From assembly GCA_020854815.1 (NCBI GenBank), contig JAHKLW010000036.1, positions 1-55,458 of the forward strand: DNA of 55,458 nt, read 5' to 3'. Positions 44,542 through 52,331 of the stretch are shown here, one piece after another. Each line of letters starts with the position of its first letter. The stretch's first letter is position 1. A program made the translations under genes and the position numbers. The stretch is from Methanofastidiosum sp. GTDB lineage: Archaea; Methanobacteriota_B; Thermococci; Methanofastidiosales; Methanofastidiosaceae. The notes under the pieces are model-generated. The model worked only from the letters and a program-made list of their open reading frames with translations, made no database searches and was not told the DNA's origin.

Positions 44542-45076
44542 TTATCTTTTCGAAAAGTCTCCCGATAATAAAACCAATTGCAGCGCATGTTTCAAGAGAT
44601 ATACCTTCACCAGTTATATCAAGGTGATGTGTTGTCATCTTTCTAATCTCTCTTGGAAGACCTCGCCTACCAAGCCCAATAAATAAAACAGAATCATCGC
44701 CTTCCCGAATATTCCTAGCTACGGTACCCAAATCACAACTCTTTTCTGGCTTTGAAGTCGTAGATATGAAAACACCTTTTAGCTTGTTAGGGTCATCAGT
44801 AGCTACCAGTTTACCGTGTTTGATAAGCTCTTCAATATACTTCCCACCATCTCCTATGGTGGTGTTCTCCTTTACCTCTTTCAAAAGAAACTCTTTGTAA
44901 TCCTCTTTGAAGGGAAAATCAAAAAGACACAGGTCAAATCCAGTATAATAGCATAAGGGAGCCGCTCTTGCAATATTTCTAGAATGGATATCGTGCCATT
45001 TCAATTTATCATAAGTGTTTACAATACAGATTGTAACTTTTCCTTTAGGGCTTCTTTGTTGACTCACCTTTAACAA
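44534..45076 (-). CDS. DUF531 family protein, SPOUT-like
   Basis: 180 residues: TICIVNTYDKLKWHDIHSRN, AGFDLCLFDFPF-type sequence (here TGFDLCLFDFPFKED), and a glycine-rich C-terminal turn LFIGLGRRGLPREI followed by HHLDITGEGISLETCAA. The last part resembles the trefoil knot of SPOUT RNA methyltransferases. The family is archaeal and its target is unknown. The first codons overlap the DUF99 gene by 32 nt. The start codon (TTG 45076, or GTG nine bases later) is uncertain. Confidence 0.75.
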   Translation of the reverse strand: MLKVSQQRSPKGKVTICIVNTYDKLKWHDIHSRNIARAAPLCYYTGFDLCLFDFPFKEDYKEFLLKEVKENTTIGDGGKYIEELIKHGKLVATDDPNKLKGVFISTTSKPEKSCDLGTVARNIREGDDSVLFIGLGRRGLPREIRKMTTHHLDITGEGISLETCAAIGFIIGRLFEKINL

Positions 45077-45626
45077 CTCCTGTTGCGATAATATGGGATA
45101 CTCTTAGAGGCTCTGGAATATTTGAGTGCATCGATGAAATCCTGATTAATTCTCTTGCATCTTCCTCTTGAATTCCTTTGAACTGAAAGAAAATATTTGA
45201 GTCCTCTTGGACTTTACCTTCATAGATCTTACCGGCTTTTTCTATAATCTCAAGTCTCTCTTCTTTATGATTCAGATTTGTAAGTGCCTTTTCTATAGAA
45301 TTATGATCAGGCAATCTCCTCATAACAACTACAACGGGCAGGCCTGTATCTTGATTTAACTTTTCAATGTCCACAAGATTAAAACCTGCCAATGTGATAC
45401 CTTTCAGCATAATAGCCCTTACATCTTTATAGCGGGCTTTAAGTACCATATTGGTAATTTTTTCTGTTGCATTAAGGCCGTCTCTTTCAATATGGGTGCT
45501 AACAACACCATCAATCCAAAAGCCACCTCTAAGTAATGCACCAACAACTAAAACGTCTTGATCATCCCTTGTAAAATTTGAGTCATCGATTCCAAGTATC
45601 CTTATCTCCTTCTTTATTCGCATCAT
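45045..45626 (-). CDS. DUF99 family protein (endonuclease dU-like)
   Basis: 193 residues with the DUF99 hallmark start ILGIDDSNFTRDD, VVGALLRGGFWIDGV, DGLNATEKI, IMLKGITLAGFNLVDIEKL and LPVVVVMRRLPD. The family is described as endonuclease V-like or dU endonuclease-like. A minus-strand TATA at about 45649-45659 predicts leaderless translation at 45626 (MM start). Confidence 0.88.
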   Translation of the reverse strand: MMRIKKEIRILGIDDSNFTRDDQDVLVVGALLRGGFWIDGVVSTHIERDGLNATEKITNMVLKARYKDVRAIMLKGITLAGFNLVDIEKLNQDTGLPVVVVMRRLPDHNSIEKALTNLNHKEERLEIIEKAGKIYEGKVQEDSNIFFQFKGIQEEDARELIRISSMHSNIPEPLRVSHIIATGVVKGESTKKP

Positions 45627-45661
45627 CTCAGAATAGATGTAAGTATTAATATATTTAAGCC

Positions 45662-46024
45662 CTAGAAATAGTGGTCAATAAAATATGAGAATGCCTCCGC
45701 TATGGCCTTTCTCTCCTCATCAGGATCGTTTAAATCTTTCCCAATAAGTTTTTCAGAGAGTATGGCTACTGCCTCGTCAATATCAAATACTTTCTCAATA
45801 TACCCTTTGCCAATCAAGGCCTCGACGAAGTCCCCCCTCATCTTCTTGTCACTTCTCCTTGGTGATTTTATTTTTGATTTTGCCAAAGCATCTGACAGAG
45901 CAATATTTGAGACTTTTTTACCAGTATATCTTCCTTGTACTTTTGATTTTGCAACGGAATATATAAAATTCACAACAGCATCGCCAAAGGCAGATAAATT
46001 TGAATCTTCTGAGATTTCTTCCAT
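45662..46024 (-). CDS. RNase III-family domain protein (short archaeal form)
   Basis: 120 residues. NLSAFGDAVVNFIYSVAKS corresponds to the RNase III signature region, followed by GKKVSNIALSDALAKS and a helical C-terminus. It lacks a double-stranded RNA-binding domain, as in mini-III. Catalytic acids are partly recognisable (FGDAVVN; DEAVAILSEKLIG). A TATA at about 46045-46053 gives a leaderless start at 46024. Confidence 0.7.
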   Translation of the reverse strand: MEEISEDSNLSAFGDAVVNFIYSVAKSKVQGRYTGKKVSNIALSDALAKSKIKSPRRSDKKMRGDFVEALIGKGYIEKVFDIDEAVAILSEKLIGKDLNDPDEERKAIAEAFSYFIDHYF

Positions 46025-46117
46025 GGGAAATCTGCATTTATACTATTTATAAATCTTCAGCCAATAATAAAACTTATAATAAGTGAATTCTATAATATTA
46101 TAGGAAAGTGATTTTTC

Positions 46118-47797
46118 ATGTTTGATATCATTGTTTTAGCCAGTCTTAAGGAGAAAATTGATTACTGGAAGAAAGAGAAGTATTCAAAGGTCATAGCTAG
46201 ATTTCCAGAAAGAAGAAAAGAATTTTCTACGTTGTCTGATATACCTGTTGATGTTCAATACACGCCTCTTGATATTATTGATTTTGATTATACAAAAGAT
46301 CTTGGTAATGCCGGAGAGTATCCTTACACTAGAGGTGTACAACCAAATATGTTCAGAGGAAAACTCTGGACAATGAGGCAATACGCGGGATTCGGTTCTG
46401 CAGAGGAAACAAACAGGAGATACAAGTATCTTTTGTCAGAAGGGCAAACTGGGCTTTCAGTTGCATTTGACCTTCCTACTCAAATAGGCTATGATTCAGA
46501 TAATGAGATGAGCTATGGTGAAGTTGGTAAGGTTGGAGTTGCCATCGATTCACTTGAGGACATGGAAACTCTTTTTGATGGAATTCCACTCGATAAAGTT
46601 TCTACTTCAATGACTATTAACTCAACAGCTGTAATACTCCTTGCGATGTATATTGCCGTTGGTGAGAAACAGGGAGTTGCACCTGATAAACTTAGAGGAA
46701 CTATACAAAATGATATTCTAAAAGAATATGTAGCAAGAGGAACATATATCTTTCCACCAAAAGAATCGATGCGGATAATCACTGATATTTTTGAATACTG
46801 CACAAAAAATCTACCAGAATGGAATACTATTAGTATTAGTGGCTATCACATCAGGGAAGCTGGCGCAACTGCAGCTCAAGAAGTTGCATTTACACTTGCT
46901 GATGGAATTGCTTATGTTGAGGCTGCCATAAAAGCAGGATTGCAGATTGATGAATTTGGCAAAAGGCTATCGTTCTTTTTTAATTCGCATAACAACTTCA
47001 TAGAGGAAATTGCTAAGTTTAGGGCCGCAAGAAGAATATGGGCAAGATTGATGAAGGAAAGATTTGACGCAAAAGACCCAAAAGCTATGATGCTTAGGTT
47101 TCACACCCAAACTGGAGGTAGTACACTCACAGCACAGCAACCTGAAAATAATATTATACGAGTTACCATGCAGGCATTAGCAGCTGTTCTTGGTGGAACA
47201 CAATCCCTTCATACAAACTCAATGGATGAGGCACTTGCTCTGCCTTCAGAGAAAGCTGTTACAATTGCCCTTAGAACTCAACACATAATTGCGCATGAAA
47301 CTGGAGTTGCAGATACAGTAGATCCATTTGCGGGCTCATACTATGTTGAATATCTAACAAATAAGATAGAAGAGGAAGTGAATAAGTACTTTGATAAGAT
47401 TGACTCTCTTGGCGGAATGGTAAAATCTATCGAAGGAGGCTACGTGCAGAAAGAGATTCAAGACAGTGCTTACAAATATCAAAAAGCCATTGAAAAAAAG
47501 GATTTGATAGTTGTTGGTCTTAACAAATTTACTATGGAAGAAAAACTTCCTGAAGAACTTCTAAAGTTAAATCCTGAAGTAGAAAAGATTCAAATTAAAA
47601 AAATAAAAGAATTGAAAGCGAGAAGAGATAATGCCAAGGTTAAAATACTTTTGGAGAAAATTGAAGAGGCAGCAAGATGCGATAAAAATCTCGTGCCCTT
47701 AATAATTGAAGCTGTAAAAGCTTACGCAACACTCGGAGAGATAAGCGATAGTTTAAGAAAAGTATTTGGCGAATACAAATCTTCAGTTATTTTATAA
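46118..47797 (+). CDS. mcmA1: Methylmalonyl-CoA mutase, large (substrate-binding) subunit
   Basis: 559 residues corresponding to the catalytic TIM-barrel part of methylmalonyl-CoA mutase, without the C-terminal B12-binding domain. Landmarks are [75 protein letters not shown] and [15 protein letters not shown]. In archaea the B12 domain is a separate small protein; it is not nearby. The enzyme interconverts succinyl-CoA and methylmalonyl-CoA, so it may link to propionate use. GTGAT precedes ATG 46118. Confidence 0.94.
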   Translation: MFDIIVLASLKEKIDYWKKEKYSKVIARFPERRKEFSTLSDIPVDVQYTPLDIIDFDYTKDLGNAGEYPYTRGVQPNMFRGKLWTMRQYAGFGSAEETNRRYKYLLSEGQTGLSVAFDLPTQIGYDSDNEMSYGEVGKVGVAIDSLEDMETLFDGIPLDKVSTSMTINSTAVILLAMYIAVGEKQGVAPDKLRGTIQNDILKEYVARGTYIFPPKESMRIITDIFEYCTKNLPEWNTISISGYHIREAGATAAQEVAFTLADGIAYVEAAIKAGLQIDEFGKRLSFFFNSHNNFIEEIAKFRAARRIWARLMKERFDAKDPKAMMLRFHTQTGGSTLTAQQPENNIIRVTMQALAAVLGGTQSLHTNSMDEALALPSEKAVTIALRTQHIIAHETGVADTVDPFAGSYYVEYLTNKIEEEVNKYFDKIDSLGGMVKSIEGGYVQKEIQDSAYKYQKAIEKKDLIVVGLNKFTMEEKLPEELLKLNPEVEKIQIKKIKELKARRDNAKVKILLEKIEEAARCDKNLVPLIIEAVKAYATLGEISDSLRKVFGEYKSSVIL

Positions 47798-48685
47798 AAT
47801 CTTTTTTTTATGCTCCATATAAGAAAACATAAAAGATTCCCAGGGATAGTTCTTTTTTACTTTTTTATCATGGTAGCGATTTAGAACAAATGCCGTTATT
47901 ATTGGAACAACAGGGATTACAGAAACACCAGAGCCGATAAAAAGTCCTGTATTCTTTTTTATTTGATTTCCCTGCAAGATATTTTTCATAGACCTCTTCA
48001 TTATATAATACCCAGTATTCCAGCTCCATAATATTGTTTGCATCATTGAGGTTACATGTCCTTGGGGAATTGTCTTTTTCTTTTTTACAGTTTTGTAGAA
48101 ATCTTCTATAGTGTCACCTTTAAACAGAGTGTAGGCATTACCGACCATTCTTTCTGTATGTGCGTCACTACCCGCAATTGAGGCATTTTTTATCATCTTG
48201 TTTTCTTCTGAAGCTTTTCTATTTAATATGCCATCTCTATGAAAAGCATTGAATACTTCAATTCCATCAATATTTAATTTATGTATTAGGTCCTTAAAGC
48301 AAGGGCATATCACGCTATAGGGATGTGGTACAATAGCAAGACCTCCTTGATCTCTTATCATATCTATTGATTCTTCTGCAGATAAATTTGGCGGGATAGT
48401 CTCATTCAAGAAAAGTCCAAGTAACTCACCATCTGATGTTGATATTTCTTCGCCGACTATTATCCTCGACGGTGCGAGTTTTTCTGTTTCGATACCCCCC
48501 CTTATAGTATCGTGGTCAGTTATAGCTAGGAAGTCTATCCCTCTCTTATCCGCATATTTTAATATTTTCTCAGGCCTAGAAATACAATCTGGAATAACAG
48601 GAATTCTTTTAGAATTTCCAGAATATTTTGTGTGGACATGTGTATCAACTTTGCACATACCTGACATAGAATAAGAATAATCCAT
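47792..48685 (-). CDS. PHP-domain metal-dependent hydrolase with C-terminal membrane segments
   Basis: 297 residues. PHP motifs [40 protein letters not shown] and [10 protein letters not shown] are intact over about 1-180. The tail has two weakly hydrophobic segments, including [21 protein letters not shown]. Phosphoesterase activity is likely; the substrate is unknown. A TATA at 48709-48716 (minus) gives a leaderless start at 48685, back-to-back with the aro promoter. Its end overlaps the mutase gene by 6 nt. Confidence 0.82.
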   Translation of the reverse strand: MDYSYSMSGMCKVDTHVHTKYSGNSKRIPVIPDCISRPEKILKYADKRGIDFLAITDHDTIRGGIETEKLAPSRIIVGEEISTSDGELLGLFLNETIPPNLSAEESIDMIRDQGGLAIVPHPYSVICPCFKDLIHKLNIDGIEVFNAFHRDGILNRKASEENKMIKNASIAGSDAHTERMVGNAYTLFKGDTIEDFYKTVKKKKTIPQGHVTSMMQTILWSWNTGYYIMKRSMKNILQGNQIKKNTGLFIGSGVSVIPVVPIITAFVLNRYHDKKVKKNYPWESFMFSYMEHKKKIL

Positions 48686-48741
48686 TAGAAAAACAGAGAA
48701 AAAATTACTTATAAATCTAATGTTCTTGATAAAAACTATCC

Positions 48742-48756
48742 CGAAAGTTTTAAATA
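48742..48756 (+). promoter_or_regulatory. BRE/TATA promoter of the aro operon
   Basis: CGAAA (BRE-like, 48742-48746) precedes TTTTAAATA (48748-48756). The box is centred 24 nt before ATG 48776 of the aromatic-rich leader ORF, so transcription should begin at or near that ATG. Confidence 0.65.
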
Positions 48757-48775
48757 CTCATTTTGATCAATTTCT

Positions 48776-48847
48776 ATGATGGGAAAGATTAGGTCTTCCG
48801 AATCGGTATCAAGAAAATTATATTATTGTTTTAGCTTTAGGTATTGA
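48776..48847 (+). CDS. Putative aromatic-operon leader peptide (23 aa, ends LYYCFSFRY)
   Basis: ATG-ATG-GGA to AGG-TAT-TGA encodes 23 residues whose last nine are LYYCFSFRY: five of the last eight are Tyr or Phe. It starts where transcription is predicted to begin, so it is probably read from a leaderless mRNA. The first enzyme gene (ATG 48907) has a strong AAGGAGG site 46 nt after the leader stop. Both products of chorismate via chorismate mutase, Phe and Tyr, are thus sampled by the leader. It has the same codon count as the his leader at 17159-17230. The alternative is chance, or that the TTG overlapping its stop (48844) begins an extended chorismate mutase. Confidence 0.65.
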   Translation: MMGKIRSSESVSRKLYYCFSFRY

Positions 48848-48901
48848 TACCTTTCACTGGCCGAATCCATAGTTTCTCTTTCCAATCCCTTTTAAGGAGG
48901 T
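48805..48901 (+). promoter_or_regulatory. Candidate alternative RNA structures in the aro leader
   Basis: GGTATCAA (48805-48812), in leader codons 10-13, is a perfect complement of TTGATACC (48844-48851), which overlaps the leader stop. The second strand can instead form a local AGGTA/TACCT hairpin (48839-48852). Or its ACCT (48849-48852), plus two U-G pairs, can match the Shine-Dalgarno region GGAGGT (48896-48901). A ribosome paused on the terminal Phe/Tyr codons would cover the shared strand. A T6 run at 48901-48906 precedes the enzyme's ATG. These pairings were read by eye. Confidence 0.4.
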
Positions 48902-48906
48902 TTTTT

Positions 48907-49191
48907 ATGGAGCGCTCTTTAGAGACTCTTAGAGAAGAAATTAACAGGATCGATGAGAATATTATATGTCTGTTGTCAAGAAGAATGGACGTATCAAAAA
49001 AGATTGCTGCCCTGAAAAAAATCAGGGGCATTTCAGTAGAGGATAGAGATAGAGAGAAAATACTTTTTCTTAAACTTGGAATCGAGGCTAGAAGAAATGA
49101 TCTAGATGAAGAGTTCGTTTCGGAAGTCTTTGGAGCAATTGTTTCCCATTCAAAACTTATTCAAAATAAGATATTGGAGGAACAAAAATGA
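48907..49191 (+). CDS. aroQ: Chorismate mutase, AroQ class
   Basis: A 94-residue all-helical enzyme converting chorismate to prephenate. LETLREEINRIDENIICLLSRRMDVSKKIA and SVEDRDREKILF (given here as separate family landmarks) match AroQ-class active-site positions. ATG 48907 is set by AAGGAGG at 48894-48900; the upstream open frame from TTG 48844 is rejected. It overlaps the next gene by 4 nt. Being first in the operon it commits chorismate to Phe/Tyr, which matches the Phe/Tyr-rich leader. Confidence 0.92.
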   Translation: MERSLETLREEINRIDENIICLLSRRMDVSKKIAALKKIRGISVEDRDREKILFLKLGIEARRNDLDEEFVSEVFGAIVSHSKLIQNKILEEQK

Positions 49192-50210
49192 TTGTTATAA
49201 TGAAAGCAAAGGCTGAGGAGGAGGATGTCAATAGAGTTATAGATACAATCCAATCACTTGGCCTTAGGACGCAGTTGAATTTGGGTGCCGAAAGAATGGT
49301 AGTTGCCGTAATAGGTGACATTAGTAAGATTGGAGAAGATAACTTCTTCAGGATCAGGGCAATGAAAGGTGTAGAAAACACCGTATTTGTTTCAAAGCCT
49401 TACAAATTAGTTTCAAAAGACTTCAAAAAAGAGCAGACCATAATAGATGTAGATGGAGTAAAGATCGGCGGAAAAAAGATTGTTGTATTCGCAGGCCCAT
49501 GTTCAGTTGAGAACAGAGAACAGATAATGGAAGTCGCCGAGAAGATAAAAAAAGCAGGCGCTAGCATGATAAGGGGCGGCGCATTCAAACCACGTACATC
49601 ACCCAAAGATTTCCAGGGGCTTGGAGAAGAAGGATTAAAAATACTTTACGAGGCAAAGGAAGAAACAGGTCTCCCAATTGTAACAGAAATTATGGATGCT
49701 AGAGATGTAGCTCTTTTATCTGAATATGCAGACATATTGCAAGTTGGAACTAGAAACATGCAAAATTACACTTTACTAAAAGAACTTGGAAAATGCGATA
49801 AGCCTGTTCTTCTTAAAAGGGGGATGTGGGCAACAATGTCGGAATTTCTTGGAGCGGCAGAGTACATAATGAACGGGGGAAACGAGAATGTTATATTGTG
49901 TGAAAGAGGTATTCGAACTTTCTCTGATTACTCGAGGAATACTCTAGATCTTAGTATAATTCCTGCCATAAAAGATGAAAGTCATCTGCCTATAATATCT
50001 GATCCAAGTCATGGTACTGGCAGAAGAAGTTTAGTCTTGCCTATGGCAAAAGCATCAGTTGCCTGTGGAGCAGATGGATTATTAATAGAAACACACCCTG
50101 ATCCAGATAGGGCAATAAGTGATGCAGATCAAACTATTTCTTTAAGTGCTTTTTCGAAACTTATGGAAGATGTAAAACAGATAGCAAAAGCAGTTGGGAG
50201 GGAGATATAA
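49188..50210 (+). CDS. aroF: DAHP synthase, type I-beta (copy 1)
   Basis: 340 residues. It condenses PEP and erythrose-4-phosphate to DAHP, the first shikimate-pathway step. The N-terminal ferredoxin-like regulatory domain (about 1-65; Thermotoga AroF type) precedes the barrel with FAGPCSVE, RGGAFKPRTSP, LLKRGMWAT, and SDPSHGTGRR. The ferredoxin-like domain is where Phe or Tyr inhibits family members. ATG 49188 overlaps aroQ (ATGA). A same-length copy follows with a 1-base overlap. Confidence 0.95.
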   Translation: MIVIMKAKAEEEDVNRVIDTIQSLGLRTQLNLGAERMVVAVIGDISKIGEDNFFRIRAMKGVENTVFVSKPYKLVSKDFKKEQTIIDVDGVKIGGKKIVVFAGPCSVENREQIMEVAEKIKKAGASMIRGGAFKPRTSPKDFQGLGEEGLKILYEAKEETGLPIVTEIMDARDVALLSEYADILQVGTRNMQNYTLLKELGKCDKPVLLKRGMWATMSEFLGAAEYIMNGGNENVILCERGIRTFSDYSRNTLDLSIIPAIKDESHLPIISDPSHGTGRRSLVLPMAKASVACGADGLLIETHPDPDRAISDADQTISLSAFSKLMEDVKQIAKAVGREI

Positions 50211-51232
50211 TGATTGTGATAATGAAGATGGGAGTAGAAGAAATCCAAGTCCAAGAAACTATCAAAAGAATAAAAGATCTTGGTTTTAATACTCACCTAT
50301 CGCAGGGAGAGAATAGAACCATAATAGGTGTAATCGGAGATGTATCTTCGATTGATGAAAGTGACATTGAAAGATTAAGGGCGACACCTTACATAGAGGA
50401 AGTTGTACGTGTATCAAAACCTTACAAACTTGTTTCTAGAGATTTCAACAAAGAAAATACCGTCATAAAAGTAGATGGCATCGAAATAGGTGGAAAAAAG
50501 ATTGTCGTAATGGCGGGCCCATGTACAGTAGAAAGCGAAGATCAGATTATTAATATAGCAAGAGAGGTAAAAAGTTCAGGAGCCACTATTTTAAGAGGAG
50601 GTGCATTCAAGCCACGTACAGCACCTAAAGATTTCCAGGGTCTTGGAGAAAAAGGCTTGAAATTTTTACTAGAGGCAAAAGATGAAACTGGACTTCCAAT
50701 CGTGACTGAAGTCATGGACACACGAGATGTACAACTTGTATCTGAATATGCAGACATACTACAAGTTGGAACTAGAAATATGCAGAACTACGCTTTACTA
50801 AAAGAGCTTGGAAAATGCGATAAGCCTGTTCTTCTTAAAAGGGGGATGTGGGCCACATTGAAAGAGTTTCTATCAGCTGCAGAGTATATTCTTGCGGGCG
50901 GAAATGAAAACGTCATGCTTTGTGAACGAGGTATCAGGACATTTTCAGATTTCACAAGAAATACCTTGGATCTAAGCATAGTACCAGTATTGAAGGCTGA
51001 AAGCCATCTACCCGTGATTGTCGATCCAAGTCATGGCACTGGTAGAAGAGATATTGTAAAACCTATGGCCCTTGCTGCAATTGCATGTGGTGCAGATGGT
51101 GTGGCCATTGAAGCACACACAGATCCAGAGAAAGCTATAAGTGATGCAGATCAAACAATAAGCACTGCTGACCTTCATGCATTGATGGGAGAAATAAAAT
51201 ATATATCTAGAATGTTTGGACGGGAAATATAG
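50210..51232 (+). CDS. aroF: DAHP synthase, type I-beta (copy 2)
   Basis: A tandem paralog of the preceding gene, also exactly 340 residues and alignable end to end. It has MAGPCTVE, RGGAFKPRTAP, LLKRGMWAT and VDPSHGTGRR. The catalytic barrel is highly similar between copies, while the N-terminal ferredoxin-like domain (1-65) differs more. This suggests separate allosteric tuning. A 47-bp stretch is identical in both genes. ATG 50210 shares one base with the stop of copy 1. Confidence 0.95.
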   Translation: MIVIMKMGVEEIQVQETIKRIKDLGFNTHLSQGENRTIIGVIGDVSSIDESDIERLRATPYIEEVVRVSKPYKLVSRDFNKENTVIKVDGIEIGGKKIVVMAGPCTVESEDQIINIAREVKSSGATILRGGAFKPRTAPKDFQGLGEKGLKFLLEAKDETGLPIVTEVMDTRDVQLVSEYADILQVGTRNMQNYALLKELGKCDKPVLLKRGMWATLKEFLSAAEYILAGGNENVMLCERGIRTFSDFTRNTLDLSIVPVLKAESHLPVIVDPSHGTGRRDIVKPMALAAIACGADGVAIEAHTDPEKAISDADQTISTADLHALMGEIKYISRMFGREI

Positions 51233-51233
51233 A

Positions 51234-52331
51234 ATGAAAAACCCAGAAACTAAAATAATCAAGGTAGTCACAGGCAAGAGTCACTATCCGATTGTTGTTG
51301 GCAGAAATATAGCCCAAAATGCTTTTGAAGAGATATTCCAAGAGTATAATGACCATAAAATTGCCATAATAACTGACTCGAATATAGAGAAGATATATGG
51401 CAATAAAATTCTTCAAAAACTCGATAAAAAAGATCGAGTTTTTATTCTATCTTTTAAAGCAGGCGAGGAGTCAAAAAATAGGAAAACAAAAGAGGAGCTT
51501 GAAGATAGACTATTTGAACTTGGATTTGGCAGAGATACTTTGATTATTGCTTTGGGCGGCGGAGTCACTGGGGACCTTGCAGGCTTTATAGCAGCAACAT
51601 ACATGAGAGGAGTTCCTTTCATACAGATGCCAACGACACTTCTCTCTCAAGTTGATAGTAGCATAGGTGGTAAAGTGGGTATAGATCATCCCTCGGGAAA
51701 AAATCTTATAGGGGCATTCTATCCTCCGAATAAAGTGTATATCGATGTAGATTTTCTTAATACATTACCAAACGAAGAAATAATTAACGGGATGGCAGAA
51801 ATAGTAAAAGCCGCAATTATAAAAAACGGAGAACTTTTCACATATCTAGAATCTAATATTGATAGGGTAGTTAAACTTGAGAAAGAATTTATTGATACTG
51901 CGATTATCTCGTCCTTAAAAATTAAGGCAAATATTGTGCAAGCAGATGAGAAGGAATTAGGGCTTAGAAAGATTTTAAATTTTGGGCATACAATTGGCCA
52001 TTCTATTGAAATCCTTTCAGATTTTGGAATACCCCATGGAAGGGCAGTTGGAATCGGAATGGCGGTTGAAACATTGATTTCTGAAAAAATTGGAATTCTA
52101 AAATCAGAAGAAAGAGACAGAATATTTCAACTTCTTAAAAAATCAAAACTTCTTGAAATATCTTTCAAAGCACCAGTCGATGAAATAATAAAGAAAACTA
52201 TTTTGGACAAAAAAACTAGGAAGGGAATCGTAGAGTACTCTCTGATAAAAGGAATAGGAAAAGCTGTCTACGGAATCAAGGTAGAAGATGGAGTTGTGAG
52301 AGACTCTTTAGCGGAGGCAGGATTCACTTGA
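51234..52331 (+). CDS. aroB: 3-dehydroquinate synthase
   Basis: A 365-residue NAD- and zinc-dependent enzyme turning DAHP into 3-dehydroquinate. Motifs GGGVTGDLAGFIAATYMRG, PTTLLSQVDSSIGGK, and the zinc-site NFGHTIGHSIE with PHGRAVGIG are intact. This is the classical bacterial/eukaryal enzyme, not the archaeal AroB' (DHQ synthase II). ATG 51234 lies one base after the previous stop. Confidence 0.95.
   Translation: MKNPETKIIKVVTGKSHYPIVVGRNIAQNAFEEIFQEYNDHKIAIITDSNIEKIYGNKILQKLDKKDRVFILSFKAGEESKNRKTKEELEDRLFELGFGRDTLIIALGGGVTGDLAGFIAATYMRGVPFIQMPTTLLSQVDSSIGGKVGIDHPSGKNLIGAFYPPNKVYIDVDFLNTLPNEEIINGMAEIVKAAIIKNGELFTYLESNIDRVVKLEKEFIDTAIISSLKIKANIVQADEKELGLRKILNFGHTIGHSIEILSDFGIPHGRAVGIGMAVETLISEKIGILKSEERDRIFQLLKKSKLLEISFKAPVDEIIKKTILDKKTRKGIVEYSLIKGIGKAVYGIKVEDGVVRDSLAEAGFT

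Noticed and set aside
48844-48906. Chorismate mutase starting at TTG 48844
   Set aside because: The frame is open, but AAGGAGG at 48894-48900 and the AroQ family length point to ATG 48907. Kept only as a coupling possibility.
49785-50853. The tandem DAHP synthases as an assembly duplication
   Set aside because: The copies differ at many sites over their whole length and each has intact motifs and coupled start codons, so this is true gene duplication.
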